A DNA stretch of 64,000 nucleotides from Burkholderiales bacterium RIFCSPLOWO2_02_FULL_57_36 (GTDB lineage Bacteria; Pseudomonadota; Gammaproteobacteria; Burkholderiales; Burkholderiaceae_D), in NCBI GenBank assembly GCA_001770855.1, contig MESE01000069.1, positions 45,330 to 109,329 of the forward strand, given 5' to 3'. The stretch's first letter is position 1. Each line of letters begins with the position of its first letter. Shown here one piece after another: positions 17,865-27,550 of the stretch. The notes below the pieces were generated by a model, which searched no databases, was not told where the DNA came from, and was given only the letters and a program-made list of their open reading frames with translations. The translations under genes were made by a program, and so were the position numbers.

Positions 17865-18824
17865 TTATGCTTGCGTATCCGTGACGATGTTTTCGTCCAG
17901 TGCCATCCGCGCCATTTTCATTATTCCTTCAAATGATCTGGCGGCGGCAATGAACAGGTTGTTATGGCAGAAAACCGCGTCCGGTACGCCGGTGACTGCG
18001 GCAAGCTCGTTATCACGCAAGCCAGCCCACGCTTCAGGCAAATCCTTGCGGGCCTCGAAGGTATCGGTTGTTGCCGGGACGGTGCGGATCATGTAACGCT
18101 GTTCGTCACTGTGATAGCTGATCACGAACAGCACTTTCGGCATCTCGTTGCGTACTATCGATGCCCAGGGGAGGGCGCCGTTCTTCAGGAACAAAAGGCT
18201 TCCATCTTCCAGCCGCTCCGATTGACGCACCTGTTCGACGGCACGCATGCTTCCCACCCGATACTTGACGGCATTGGCCACGATATCCGTAATGAATTCC
18301 ATCGCACGGCGAAACTGTTGCAGCCGCAATGCGTCGGCAGCCGCGGCATCGCCTGCTTCCTGTTCATCGATCCAGGTTGGATTGAAGCCGGAAATCACCG
18401 CCGACAAGCCATAGCCTCCGGGAGCATTTCTGGCGGCACCGGTATCCGACATGTCCAGATATTGCACCAGGTCGCCGTCGATGGCGCTGGCGATCTGCTG
18501 CGCCTGTTCGGCGGAAATCTGGTATCCGGCGTGGCTCTCCGCGATTTTTGCGACACAGCGCGCGCCATGTTCCTTCCATACCAGGCCGGCGCTGGCATAG
18601 ATGACGCCCGATTGCCGGGCGCCTTCGAACCCTTTTTGATGATGGTCGAAGCGCCCCGTTTGCGGATCCCAGATGCCGCCGACATCGACCGCAAAATCCG
18701 CCTCGCGAATTTTCTGCGGATCACGGGTGCGTACCAGCGTGCAACCGGGAAAAACAAGGTCGAGTACCGCCACGCCCCAAACATCGTCGGCATGGAACTT
18801 TCCTGAATGAGTAGCAATGATCAT
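17865..18824 (-). CDS. MYG1/UPF0160-family protein (DHH-like hydrolase)
   Basis: 319 residues over the full length of the MYG1 family. It opens with IATHSGKFHADDVWG, the metal-binding HSG-x-FHADD motif, followed by DVGG and RFDHHQKGF (DHH-like). Eukaryotic MYG1 is a 3'-5' RNA exonuclease; bacterial members are uncharacterised, so an exonuclease role is inferred. Motifs match on both sides of the centre (AIDGDLVQYLDMSDTG and a C-terminal PEAWAGL). Stands alone. Confidence 0.85.
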   Translation of the reverse strand: MIIATHSGKFHADDVWGVAVLDLVFPGCTLVRTRDPQKIREADFAVDVGGIWDPQTGRFDHHQKGFEGARQSGVIYASAGLVWKEHGARCVAKIAESHAGYQISAEQAQQIASAIDGDLVQYLDMSDTGAARNAPGGYGLSAVISGFNPTWIDEQEAGDAAAADALRLQQFRRAMEFITDIVANAVKYRVGSMRAVEQVRQSERLEDGSLLFLKNGALPWASIVRNEMPKVLFVISYHSDEQRYMIRTVPATTDTFEARKDLPEAWAGLRDNELAAVTGVPDAVFCHNNLFIAAARSFEGIMKMARMALDENIVTDTQA

Positions 18825-19210
18825 TGAAAATGAGAATGAAATGAAAAACCGGAAGCGGCTGCCGTCATTGTAGCGACATGTGCAAGTTTGCGTTTTTTAG
18901 GGGGGTCTACGCCAATGAACGCGCTTGTACTTGCAATGCAAGGATTGAAGACGGCTTGATTGAATGGTAAAACCCGGGCCGTTGGCGACCAGTATAGTCT
19001 TGTCCAATACCGTTGTAGCGGGCCGAAATGGGATAAGGCAAGGTATGATCCGTTGTGCATGCATTGCCTCTTCTGCGCGGCTTGGCCATCACGGATGGCT
19101 GCGGCAACATAGAGGTAGGCGTCATCTTGAACATGAAAATAACCGCTATTCCGCAGGTTTGCCAGCGAAATATCATGGGAAGGTTCCGGGTCGAAACCAT
19201 ATTACAAACA
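18825..19210. other. Divergent intergenic region between the MYG1-type gene and the diguanylate cyclase
   Basis: No gene is supported. The cyclase frame is open upstream to 19055, so part of this stretch could be its N-terminus if an earlier start (19055, 19133 or 19175) is used. None of these starts has a good Shine-Dalgarno sequence. Confidence 0.4.
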
Positions 19211-20308
19211 ATGTCAATCAGCCTCTATCCCGAGAACGAACCTGCTCAGAACCTGCGCATCAAGCGCTTTTTCATGAGTGTTTCCATGTACCTGCTGTCT
19301 ATGGTTCCTCTCAGCCTGACGGTTTACTTCGGTATATCGCCGGCACACCTGCTGATCATCTGGATCGTGCTGGCATTGTCGGGTAATAGTCTGTTCTACC
19401 TGGCTTTCAGACTGGGCTATAACAAGCGCTTCAAGGACCCGAGCCTGACGATTCCGCAAATGTCCCTGGGCATTGCCACAACGCTGTACACCCAGATTTA
19501 CGCCGGGCCGGTGCGCGGAGCGTACTTGATGGCCATGTTCATTATTTTCGTATTTGGCTGCTACAGGCTGAACACCAGGCAGTTGCTGCTGATGAGCATA
19601 ATCACCAGCGTTGCCTACGCGGCAACCATTCCAGTAATACATGCAGTCGACGCCGAACATTTCGATTTCACTGTGGAACTCATTCTCTGGACGAGTTTCT
19701 CGGTTTTTATGCCATTTTTGTCAGTACTTGCCGGCAGTATCAGCAGCCTGCGTACAAAGCTCACCGCCAACAGGGCCGAGTTGCAGGGATTGCTTGAAAA
19801 GGTGACCGAACTGGCGACGCATGATGAGTTGACCGGCCTTTATAATCGGCGCTGGCTGTTGGATATGCTGGGGCATGAAAAGGATCGGAGCGACCGTAAC
19901 GGCGAAGCATTTTGCGTCTGCTTGCTCGATCTGGATCATTTCAAGAAGATAAACGACACCTATGGCCATAACGGCGGAGACATCGTCCTGAAGTCGTTTG
20001 CCGGCACTACCGCACGGATGTTGCGCAACTCCGATTTTGTTGCACGCTATGGCGGAGAGGAGTTTTTACTGTTTTTGCCGCAGACGTCCCTGGAGATGGC
20101 GACCATTTGCATTCAACGGATCAGGAAAGAACTGGATGTGACTTCGTTCGAAGATTTACCGCCGGAGTTGCGCGTCACCATGTCGGCCGGCATTGCCCAG
20201 TACCATTCGCGGGAAACCATCTCTGAACTGATCAACCGCGCCGATCAGGCGCTCTATCGGGCCAAAGAGGGCGGAAGAAACAGGACGGAATTGGAGTCGC
20301 AAAAATAA
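19211..20308 (+). CDS. Membrane-bound GGDEF diguanylate cyclase
   Basis: 365 residues from MSISLYPENE. Five to six membrane helices (about 17-185) form an input module similar to MASE2-type sensors, followed by a GGDEF domain (about 200-360). The active site is GGEEF near residue 281, and RNSD five residues before it is an intact inhibitory I-site, so product feedback is expected. It would make c-di-GMP from GTP at the inner membrane. The start is uncertain; in-frame alternatives at 19055, 19133 and 19175 exist. I chose 19211 because the helical module begins just after it. Confidence 0.88.
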   Translation: MSISLYPENEPAQNLRIKRFFMSVSMYLLSMVPLSLTVYFGISPAHLLIIWIVLALSGNSLFYLAFRLGYNKRFKDPSLTIPQMSLGIATTLYTQIYAGPVRGAYLMAMFIIFVFGCYRLNTRQLLLMSIITSVAYAATIPVIHAVDAEHFDFTVELILWTSFSVFMPFLSVLAGSISSLRTKLTANRAELQGLLEKVTELATHDELTGLYNRRWLLDMLGHEKDRSDRNGEAFCVCLLDLDHFKKINDTYGHNGGDIVLKSFAGTTARMLRNSDFVARYGGEEFLLFLPQTSLEMATICIQRIRKELDVTSFEDLPPELRVTMSAGIAQYHSRETISELINRADQALYRAKEGGRNRTELESQK

Positions 20309-20356
20309 TAGCTCGGATGGAACGAAGCGGAGCAATACCCGATTCTGGTGCTCGTG

Positions 20357-20974
20357 CTATTTCCCGATCGCCCTTTTTTGCGCCTCGGTAATCGTCCAGT
20401 AATGGATCGTTCTTCCCTGGATTTTTTCGGTCTTTTCCGGTGGCCACTCCGGACCCATGTCCCAAGTATGCGATACCACGCGCGTGCCGACTTTCAGCTG
20501 CCGCCATAATTCGGGCCGCAGTTGGAGATTGACAGTCGGAAAAAGATATAGAGTCACTACGCTCGCGTCGGAAAAATCCGACTTGAACAGATCGCCGACC
20601 ATGAACTGCACTCGGTCTTCAACCCCGGCATTTTTTGCATTGACTGTTGCTTCGTCTACCCGTTTCGGATCAAGATCGATGCCGATACCGCGCGCGCCGT
20701 ATTTCTTCGCGGCCGCAATCACGATCCGTCCATCCCCGCTTCCAAGGTCGTACAACAGGTCATCCTTTCCGACCTTGGCCATCTCCAGCATCCTGTCGAC
20801 CACCGGCAGAGGCGACGGCTCGTACGGAACGTCCAATGGTCGCGCGAGCACCTGCTGCGCCTCTGCCCGGAAGCCGGTCAGTCCAGAGGCAATTCCCGCA
20901 AGGCATAAGTTCAATACGCTACGGCGCGTTTTAAACGAAGTCTGCGGCGGCTGATTGAAGGTCGCGGTTTTCAT
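20357..20974 (-). CDS. SAM-dependent methyltransferase with an apparent export signal
   Basis: 205 residues. The N-terminus has TRRSVLNLCLAGIASGLTG followed by AEAQQ, which resembles a Tat-type signal (twin Arg, hydrophobic core, A-x-A). After it comes a class-I methyltransferase: YDLGSGDGRIVIAAAKKYG is motif I, GIDLDPKRV is motif II, and VQFMVGDLF follows. The fold is convincing, but a SAM enzyme outside the cytoplasm is odd; either the segment is a membrane anchor or the substrate is acted on in an unusual place. It converges with the cyclase gene. Confidence 0.82.
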   Translation of the reverse strand: MKTATFNQPPQTSFKTRRSVLNLCLAGIASGLTGFRAEAQQVLARPLDVPYEPSPLPVVDRMLEMAKVGKDDLLYDLGSGDGRIVIAAAKKYGARGIGIDLDPKRVDEATVNAKNAGVEDRVQFMVGDLFKSDFSDASVVTLYLFPTVNLQLRPELWRQLKVGTRVVSHTWDMGPEWPPEKTEKIQGRTIHYWTITEAQKRAIGK

Positions 20975-21219
20975 CTTCAGGTGGCGTTGCTTATCCTGGT
21001 TACTGCCGGTGCCGTCTCCACGAACGATTCCTCTACGAGGAGTTCACGAATGAAAAGTTGCCTGATTGCCGTCGTCCGTAGAGGTAGATCAACTGCCGAG
21101 CCCGATGAGCCCGCTACGATACGTAAGGCATAATGGCATGCGGGCCGCAATCGCTTGGCTCGGCATGTGTCTCGCGCTCATAGGCTGCGCGGCGCATCGA
21201 TTTCCCAAACAGAAGGGCA

Positions 21220-21957
21220 ATGATGAAAGCAATTCTTACCGGACATACCCGCGGCCTCGGCGCCGCCATCGCGGAGGATCTGCTGTCGCGGAATATCGCC
21301 GTGCTCGGCGTATCACGCAACAGGAACATCGAACTCGAAAAACGGTTTTCATCCACGCTCGAACAAGCAGAGATCGACCTGGCCGATTCCGCTGCGCTTG
21401 CGGGCTGGCTTGCCGGTGACATATTGCGACGCTTCGTTGCGGGTTGCAAGACCGTGCTGCTGATTAATAACGCGGGAATAGTGCAACCGGTCGGGCCGAT
21501 CGAGACGCAAGACGTGGTCACGATTGCGCAAGCAGTCGGTTTGAATGTCGCGGCACCGATGATGCTGGCCGCCGCAGTGGCAACGGTCAGCCGTGATGCA
21601 ACCGACACGCGCATCCTGCATGTATCCAGCGGTGCGGGACGCAACGCTTTCCCTGGTTGGAGCGTCTATTGCGCGACGAAAGCGGCGCTGGACCATCACG
21701 CGCGCGCTGTGGTGCTGGATCAGACATCCAGCGTGCGCATCTGCAGTCTTGCTCCGGGTGTCATCGATACCGATATGCAGACAGAAATTCGCGCAACTCC
21801 ACTGGAGCAATTTCCGCTGCGCGAGAGGTTTGAAGGATTAAAGCGCGACGGTCAACTTTCCGATCCTGGAGACTGCGCCAGGCAGGTGGTCGATTACCTG
21901 CTGAGCACACAGTTCGGGCAGGAGCCGGTCGCCGATCTGCGTGAGGTCGTCAAATAA
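21220..21957 (+). CDS. Short-chain dehydrogenase/reductase
   Basis: 245 residues of the classical SDR type. The cofactor motif TGHTRGLG (7-14), NNAG (about 82), a catalytic Ser in ILHVSSGAG and YCATK (Tyr near 150 with Lys four residues on) are all present. It would be an NAD(P)-dependent oxidoreductase; SVYCATKAALD and the PGVIDTDMQ motif match the sepiapterin-reductase-like branch. AAGGGC precedes the ATG-ATG start. Confidence 0.9.
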   Translation: MMKAILTGHTRGLGAAIAEDLLSRNIAVLGVSRNRNIELEKRFSSTLEQAEIDLADSAALAGWLAGDILRRFVAGCKTVLLINNAGIVQPVGPIETQDVVTIAQAVGLNVAAPMMLAAAVATVSRDATDTRILHVSSGAGRNAFPGWSVYCATKAALDHHARAVVLDQTSSVRICSLAPGVIDTDMQTEIRATPLEQFPLRERFEGLKRDGQLSDPGDCARQVVDYLLSTQFGQEPVADLREVVK

Positions 21958-22054
21958 GAGTCTACTGGGACCCGTTTAAAGATAGTCAATTTAGACCACT
22001 ACACTTCCGGACTCCGAACATCAATCTTTGATTAGGAGGCCATTGCGACGTGGA

Positions 22055-22540
22055 TCACACTTGTTCCAAAAAACGCAGCAAGCCTTGTAGTGCATGCACG
22101 ACGGATTGCTGTCGCACCGCATGGCGGTCGCCGGTGAATACCAAGCGTTCCGTGTGGGTGCGATCTTTCATCGCCCACCCGAAACATACGGTGCCTACCG
22201 GTTTCCCCGGGACTGCGCCGCCTGGCCCCGCGATGCCGGTGATGGACAAGGTGACATGGGCTTCACTGTTCGCGAGCGCGCCTTGCGCCATCGCTTCGGC
22301 AATCTCCTCGCTGACATTGCCGTGCTGCGCCATCAGCGCGGCGGGAACGTCGAGCAAATCGATCTTGGACGAATTCGAGTAGACAATGAAGCCGCAATCG
22401 AACCATTCGGAAGATCCTGCGACTTCGGTGATCGCCTGCGCGACGCCGCCGCCAGTGCAGGATTCTGCCGTGGTCAGGAGCAGATTTTTTTCTTGTAAGA
22501 CGCGACCTGCCTTTGCCGCCAACTCCAGGATGTCTTGCAT
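22055..22540 (-). CDS. pncC: CinA-family nicotinamide-nucleotide amidase PncC
   Basis: 161 residues covering the CinA C-terminal amidase domain alone: TTAESCTGGGVAQAIT with the active-site Ser region, GNVSEEIAEAMAQGA, and the SITGIAGPGGAVPGKPVGTV motif. It would deamidate nicotinamide mononucleotide to nicotinic acid mononucleotide, recycling pyridine nucleotide. GAGGAG lies before the ATG. Stands alone between the SDR gene and the large oxidoreductase. Confidence 0.92.
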   Translation of the reverse strand: MQDILELAAKAGRVLQEKNLLLTTAESCTGGGVAQAITEVAGSSEWFDCGFIVYSNSSKIDLLDVPAALMAQHGNVSEEIAEAMAQGALANSEAHVTLSITGIAGPGGAVPGKPVGTVCFGWAMKDRTHTERLVFTGDRHAVRQQSVVHALQGLLRFLEQV

Positions 22541-22595
22541 GGTTATGCGCTCCTCGTTTCTGTTCCACCGGTTGATATGTTCATAGCTCGTTTAC

Positions 22596-25500
22596 CTAAA
22601 CGACAGGTCGGTCCCGCCGCAATTCATTCACGCAACCTGCAATCCATTGCACAGTCAATTTTTCCTGCAGCGAATTTTGCCGCAGGCGCGCATTCAAGCC
22701 GTTGAAATCCACATTGTCCAGCGGCTGGTCCTGATTGAAACATGAGAATACATAAGTAACCTCGCCGCTCACCGGATCGCGCTGCGGCTGCAGGCATTGC
22801 GCGCAGATTTCCTTCATCATGCACTGCATCGGCGAGTTGATCGAGCCGATCGCGAAATGGCCGGCTTTCAGGAAACGCTGCAACTGATTGTGGCGCGCCG
22901 CTCCGACCGCTGCCATCATCCGGTCGGAACCGATCACGATCATGCGGTCCACGGTTTCGGTCGCAATCGGCCGCTCGCCCAGCTCGCCGCTGGCATACGC
23001 GGCAATCGCCTGCACGATATTGCCGACGAACGTCTTGTCCTGAGAGCGGCTCGGCGCAAAGCCGGGCGCTTCGTCGCAGCACCAGACGATCACGTCGGAC
23101 GCTGCTTCGATTTCGGCAATCTTGTAACGGTCGATCAGTTTTTTGTAGCCGGCGAAATACAGCACTTTGCAACCGGCGGCGCGCGAAGCGGCGCCGATTG
23201 AAAACAGCACCGCATTACCCAACCCGCCGCCGACCAGCATGACGGTCTCGTTCGGCTCGACATGCGTGGCAGTGCCGGTCGGTCCCATCAGCACCACCGG
23301 TTCGCCCGGCTGCAGCGCTGCGACCAAGTCGGCCGAGCCGCCCATTTCCAGCACGATGCAGGCTACCAGGCCGCGATCCACATCGACCCAGGCGCCGGTC
23401 AACGCAAGGCCCTCCATTGCCATGCGGGTGTTGCGCATGACGGGCGCCAGCGCTTCGAAATTCTGCAGCCGGAAAAACTGTCCCGGCTTGAATTGCGCTG
23501 CGGCAAACGGAGCGTGCACGACCACCTCGACGATGGTCGGCGTCAAACGGTTGACTGCATGCACGGTGGCGCGCATGCCGGCGTTCAGGCGCGCAAAGAA
23601 AGCGTCGTCCGAACCGATGTTGGCGGGCGGATGCTGCGCCAGTACGCGCGACACGATCGGATAACCTTGTTTGGCCGATCCCATCGCCTTGACCACATTG
23701 CCGAAAAATGAAGGATGCAAATCGCCGAAGAAAGAAATGAATTTTCCGTTGTCGTTTTTGCTCAGCAACACGTCAGCCTGCTCCGGCTTTGAAATTTCCT
23801 TTTCCGGCGCGCGCTTGTTCCCCTGCTCATCGCAGGCGGCGAAATAGCGTCCATCGAGCCGGAAGTGCGATGCATCTTCGCGTGCCAGAACGGTATTGGG
23901 CTGGGTTCCGGCGGCGATGAAAATCGAGCGCGCCGGCAATGTAACTTCCTTGCCGGCGGACCATTTTCCGTCGGCGTCGCGCACCTGTGTGCCAAGGCGC
24001 ATCGCGCTGGCTGCACCGCTTGCATCGACTTCGATCGCAATCGGACTCAGGCACTCGGCGTAGACGATGCCTTCTTCCAGCGCCTTCTCGACTTCTTCGT
24101 GATTCAGCGTGTAGGCCGGACTGTCGATCATGCGCTTGCGGTAAGCCAGCGTGACGCCGCCCCAGGCTTGCAGCAGTTCAAGAATCTTCGGCGCCTCTGC
24201 GGCAGCAGCAGCCCGTGTCCGCTCGGCGCGAATCGCGTGCGCATGTTGCAGGAACTCGCCGGCGATTTCAGCTTCGTCGGCGCTCCAGCTCGCACGCACT
24301 TGCGCTTCGCCGTTTTCGACGCATAAAGTTTCATAGCGCTGCAGGAATTTTTCGACCTGGACCGGATAGTAGGCCAGCGATTCTGTCGCGGTATCGATAC
24401 CGGTCAAGCCGCCGCCGATCACCACCACCGGCAATCGCAATTGCATGTTGGCCAGCGAATCGGCCTTGGCCGCGCCGGTCAGCTGCAAGGCCATCAAAAA
24501 GTCGGAAGCGGTGCGCACGCCCCGCGCCAGGCCATTGGGAATATCCAGCACGGTCGGCCGGCCGGCGCCCATCGCCAGCGCGATGTGATCGAAGCCCAGC
24601 TTGAACGCATCGTCGACCGTCAGCGTGCTGCCGAAACGAACGCCGCCGAACATGGAAAATTCCGCGCGCCGCTCCAGCAACAGGCGGATCACCTTCAGGA
24701 AATTCTTATTCCAGCGCACCGTGATGCCATATTCCGCAACGCCGCCGAAGCCGGCCAGGACGCGGTCTTCCAGTGGTTCGTTCAAGTCGCTTATGCTTGC
24801 CACCGGATCGAAGGCAGTGCGGCTGCCGTCGTTGCGTACGCCGCAAATAGATGCAGGCAGGGGCTCAATCTTGAGTCCGTCGATACCGACCACGACATGA
24901 CCCTCGTTCATCAGGTAATGGGCCAGCGTGTAGCCGGCCGGTCCGAGTCCGGTCACCAATACGCGATAGCCGCTGCGGGCACGCGGATACGGGCGCCGCA
25001 AATTGAGCGGGTTCCAGCGCGTCAGCAACGAATAGATTTCAAAACCGTAGGGCAGGTCCAACACATCCTTGACCGTGCGCGTCTCGACTTGCGGAATGTT
25101 GACCGGTTCCTGCTTCTGGAAGATGCATGATTTCATGCAATCGTTGCAGATGCGATGGCCGGTAGCGGCGACCATCGGATTGTCGACCGTAATCATCGCC
25201 AGCGCAGCAACCGCGTGACCGGTGCCTTTCAACGTATGGAATTCCGAAATCTTTTCCGTCAGCGGACAGCCGGCCTGCACCACATTGAAAACCGACTTCT
25301 TGTAAGCAGCTTTACCGGTCGACGGTGCGGCATCCTTCGGAATTTTTTCCTTCAATCCCTTGGCACAGGAATCCTTGCCTTGCGCATGGCACAGGATGCA
25401 ATAGTTGGCCTGGTCGAGCGCGCCGCGCAAGTCGGTGCCTACATCGGTCAGTGCAAAGCCGGTGCGGCGCCGGATATGGGAAGGCTGGATAGTGTAAGTG

Positions 25501-26120
25501 CTGTAACCGTCGTGCCGGGTCTGTTGCGCGGTCGGCACCAGGTTTTCGGCGTGGACATCGTGTGCTTCGCGAAACAGAATGTCGCCGCGATGGGCGGCTT
25601 GTCCGGCGGCGGTATGGAATGCCCATGCCGCATAACGTTTGGCAACGTCCAGTTGCTCTGCATGCGCAGCCTCGTCCGCCAGCCATGTTTGGACATGGCT
25701 GGCGAAGCCGAGCTCATCGAACTTTCCGCCAAACCATTCCGTAAGCTGAACACGCAAGGCCGGTCCGTCAAACGCTTCCGCTTCTTCGGGGCTTATTTTC
25801 TTTGCGGCGGTGCGCTGTACGAACTGGCGCTTGATGACATACAGGGGAGCCAACACGTGGTGGCTCGCAGCCAGCGCGCCGACTTGGGCCTCGATGCCGA
25901 AAAGCCTCGCAATGAAGTCTTCGACATACGGACCGACTTCTATCAACAAGGCGGATTCTTCGCGCGCGGTCAACGCATCCGGGTTCAGCCTTGCCGCCAA
26001 TAATTGCCTGGACAATTCCGGAGCGGCGGACTCCAGTTCATGCAAAAAACAGGCGTCGAGCGCAAGCAGCCCTTCGCGATTGTAAAGTTGCGAGAACCGC
26101 ATGCCGAAGTTGAGATCCAA
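22596..26120 (-). CDS. 1174-residue flavin/Fe-S oxidoreductase (GltD-like + ferredoxin-reductase-like fusion)
   Basis: Domains in order: a helical N-terminus (to about 220); a Cys-rich Fe-S region (CILCHAQGKDSC near 237, CPLTEK near 281, CNDCMKSCIFQ near 325) like the N-terminal cluster domain of GltD or dihydropyrimidine dehydrogenase; an FAD/NAD(P) half with GLGPAGYTLAHY near 396 and VVIGGGLTGID near 560; and a C-terminal ferredoxin-reductase-like domain (from about 840) with VGGGLGNA, ending in a Cys cluster (CMMKEICAQC and SCFNQ) like the PyrK 2Fe-2S site. It is a single-chain electron bifurcation or transfer candidate; the substrate is unknown. I chose a TTG start at 26120 because GGAGG lies 6 nt upstream; ATG 26102 is the next choice. 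Confidence 0.88.
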   Translation of the reverse strand: MDLNFGMRFSQLYNREGLLALDACFLHELESAAPELSRQLLAARLNPDALTAREESALLIEVGPYVEDFIARLFGIEAQVGALAASHHVLAPLYVIKRQFVQRTAAKKISPEEAEAFDGPALRVQLTEWFGGKFDELGFASHVQTWLADEAAHAEQLDVAKRYAAWAFHTAAGQAAHRGDILFREAHDVHAENLVPTAQQTRHDGYSTYTIQPSHIRRRTGFALTDVGTDLRGALDQANYCILCHAQGKDSCAKGLKEKIPKDAAPSTGKAAYKKSVFNVVQAGCPLTEKISEFHTLKGTGHAVAALAMITVDNPMVAATGHRICNDCMKSCIFQKQEPVNIPQVETRTVKDVLDLPYGFEIYSLLTRWNPLNLRRPYPRARSGYRVLVTGLGPAGYTLAHYLMNEGHVVVGIDGLKIEPLPASICGVRNDGSRTAFDPVASISDLNEPLEDRVLAGFGGVAEYGITVRWNKNFLKVIRLLLERRAEFSMFGGVRFGSTLTVDDAFKLGFDHIALAMGAGRPTVLDIPNGLARGVRTASDFLMALQLTGAAKADSLANMQLRLPVVVIGGGLTGIDTATESLAYYPVQVEKFLQRYETLCVENGEAQVRASWSADEAEIAGEFLQHAHAIRAERTRAAAAAEAPKILELLQAWGGVTLAYRKRMIDSPAYTLNHEEVEKALEEGIVYAECLSPIAIEVDASGAASAMRLGTQVRDADGKWSAGKEVTLPARSIFIAAGTQPNTVLAREDASHFRLDGRYFAACDEQGNKRAPEKEISKPEQADVLLSKNDNGKFISFFGDLHPSFFGNVVKAMGSAKQGYPIVSRVLAQHPPANIGSDDAFFARLNAGMRATVHAVNRLTPTIVEVVVHAPFAAAQFKPGQFFRLQNFEALAPVMRNTRMAMEGLALTGAWVDVDRGLVACIVLEMGGSADLVAALQPGEPVVLMGPTGTATHVEPNETVMLVGGGLGNAVLFSIGAASRAAGCKVLYFAGYKKLIDRYKIAEIEAASDVIVWCCDEAPGFAPSRSQDKTFVGNIVQAIAAYASGELGERPIATETVDRMIVIGSDRMMAAVGAARHNQLQRFLKAGHFAIGSINSPMQCMMKEICAQCLQPQRDPVSGEVTYVFSCFNQDQPLDNVDFNGLNARLRQNSLQEKLTVQWIAGCVNELRRDRPVV

Positions 26121-26406
26121 GTGAATCCTCCAGAGACCGTCGACGCGCTGACGGCACAAAAAATCGATGGTGATTTCAATCCAAGAACAAAACGCAATTT
26201 TGCTGATATTCCGGAATGAACAATATCACTTTTTACGCGGTTATCACATCCCGTCCTGTGATTGTTGACTTGCGCAATTGGGTATTTTTATTCGCGAGTT
26301 CAAATTCGAAGCGCAACCCGTGGTTAAACAACACAATCGCAACACAACCGGTTGAAAAATCATCGAGCTTCATCCGATATATTGCGCGATGAAAAGACCG
26401 GTTCGT

Positions 26407-27171
26407 TCATTGAGCCCCTCGCAGTGCCTGCAGGTATGCCGGGCTATTCGAGATCGTGTTGTGGCCGGCCCCGGGGATAACCTGATACCGCGCCACATCC
26501 TTGGCGAACTGGCTTTGCAGGCGCAACGAGCTTGCCGCAGGAATGATTTCGTCATGTTCGGCAACAACGAGCGTCGTGGGCGCCTGGACCGCGGCGGCGT
26601 AGCGCCATGACTCGAACTTGTCCAGCAGCAGCCATCGTACCGGCAGGTACGGAAACTGCCGGGCCGCCAGCTCCAGGATGCTGTTGTAAGGCGATACAAG
26701 GACCAGTCGCGTCACGGGGCGCACACTGGCGAGCCGGATTGCGACGCCGGAGCCCAGGCTGCGTCCGACTACAGTGACCCTGGCATGCTCGGCATATACC
26801 TTGTCGAACAGCGCGAGCGCGTCACGGTGGAGAGCCGCTTCAGAGGGTTTTCCGGAACTTCCGCCGTAACCGCGGTAGTGAAGCAAATAGAGGGCGTGCT
26901 CTGGAAATGCCGCAGTCAGACTCGGCAAGCTGGCAGAAACATCCTCGGCGTTGCCGCCAAAATAGATCAAAGCCTTTTCGCCAGGGATAGTCCTGACGGT
27001 CAGCGTCAGGTTTGCATCTCGTGTTTGAAGAGTTGCTATCGCGTCGTCGTTGCCCATGGATCTGGGTTGCGGGAAATAGATCAAGGATCTTTGGAAAACC
27101 AATAACGCGACGCACAAACCTGCATACACGAGGACTACTGCGGCACAGATGCCAATGACGGCGCGGAGCAT
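26407..27171 (-). CDS. Membrane-anchored alpha/beta hydrolase
   Basis: 254 residues. An N-terminal membrane helix (about 2-23) is followed by an alpha/beta-hydrolase domain: LHYRGYGGSSGKPSE, the nucleophile elbow GRSLGSG, an acid in VVAEHDEIIP and His in PGAGHNTI. It is closest to the BEM46/ABHD13 type, probably with the catalytic part in the periplasm. ATG 27171 is preferred because AAGG lies 9 nt before it; a GTG 33 bp upstream keeps the same frame. Confidence 0.85.
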   Translation of the reverse strand: MLRAVIGICAAVVLVYAGLCVALLVFQRSLIYFPQPRSMGNDDAIATLQTRDANLTLTVRTIPGEKALIYFGGNAEDVSASLPSLTAAFPEHALYLLHYRGYGGSSGKPSEAALHRDALALFDKVYAEHARVTVVGRSLGSGVAIRLASVRPVTRLVLVSPYNSILELAARQFPYLPVRWLLLDKFESWRYAAAVQAPTTLVVAEHDEIIPAASSLRLQSQFAKDVARYQVIPGAGHNTISNSPAYLQALRGAQ

Positions 27172-27550
27172 GCGGCTAGCCTTGAACCAATGTGTTCCGC
27201 ACACGACTCAACCGCGAAAAGCGGCGCGTCGCTATATCACGATTGAGTGAAGTGTCGAACGTCACGGTTTTTGAAATGCGGGCAGCATTGTCGGCGTAAG
27301 AAAGTAATTGAACACGTAGTTGGAATTATAGGGGTCTGCCTGACTCGGATAATCTGTCCTTGCGATTATAATTCGCTCAATTCCCATAAGTATGGGATGG
27401 AAAAAAAGGAGCCAAATGATAAATTCCAACACCGAAGCATGACTCGGCGCGTCTGGCAACAGCAGTCAAGGAGACAAGCGAAGAATATATCTTTTTTTTC
27501 GAAGCGCTACACCAATTACAACCATAATTTTATTTCAGGGAAGAAGATCC
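27172..27550. other. Divergent promoter region upstream of the lipoprotein pair
   Basis: AT-rich, no supported gene. A small hairpin (CCCAT-AAGT-ATGGG) lies near 27385 and AATTATAGG near 27324, but no clear -35/-10 pair was defined. The last 60 bp lead into the ribosome site of the first lipoprotein. Confidence 0.4.
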
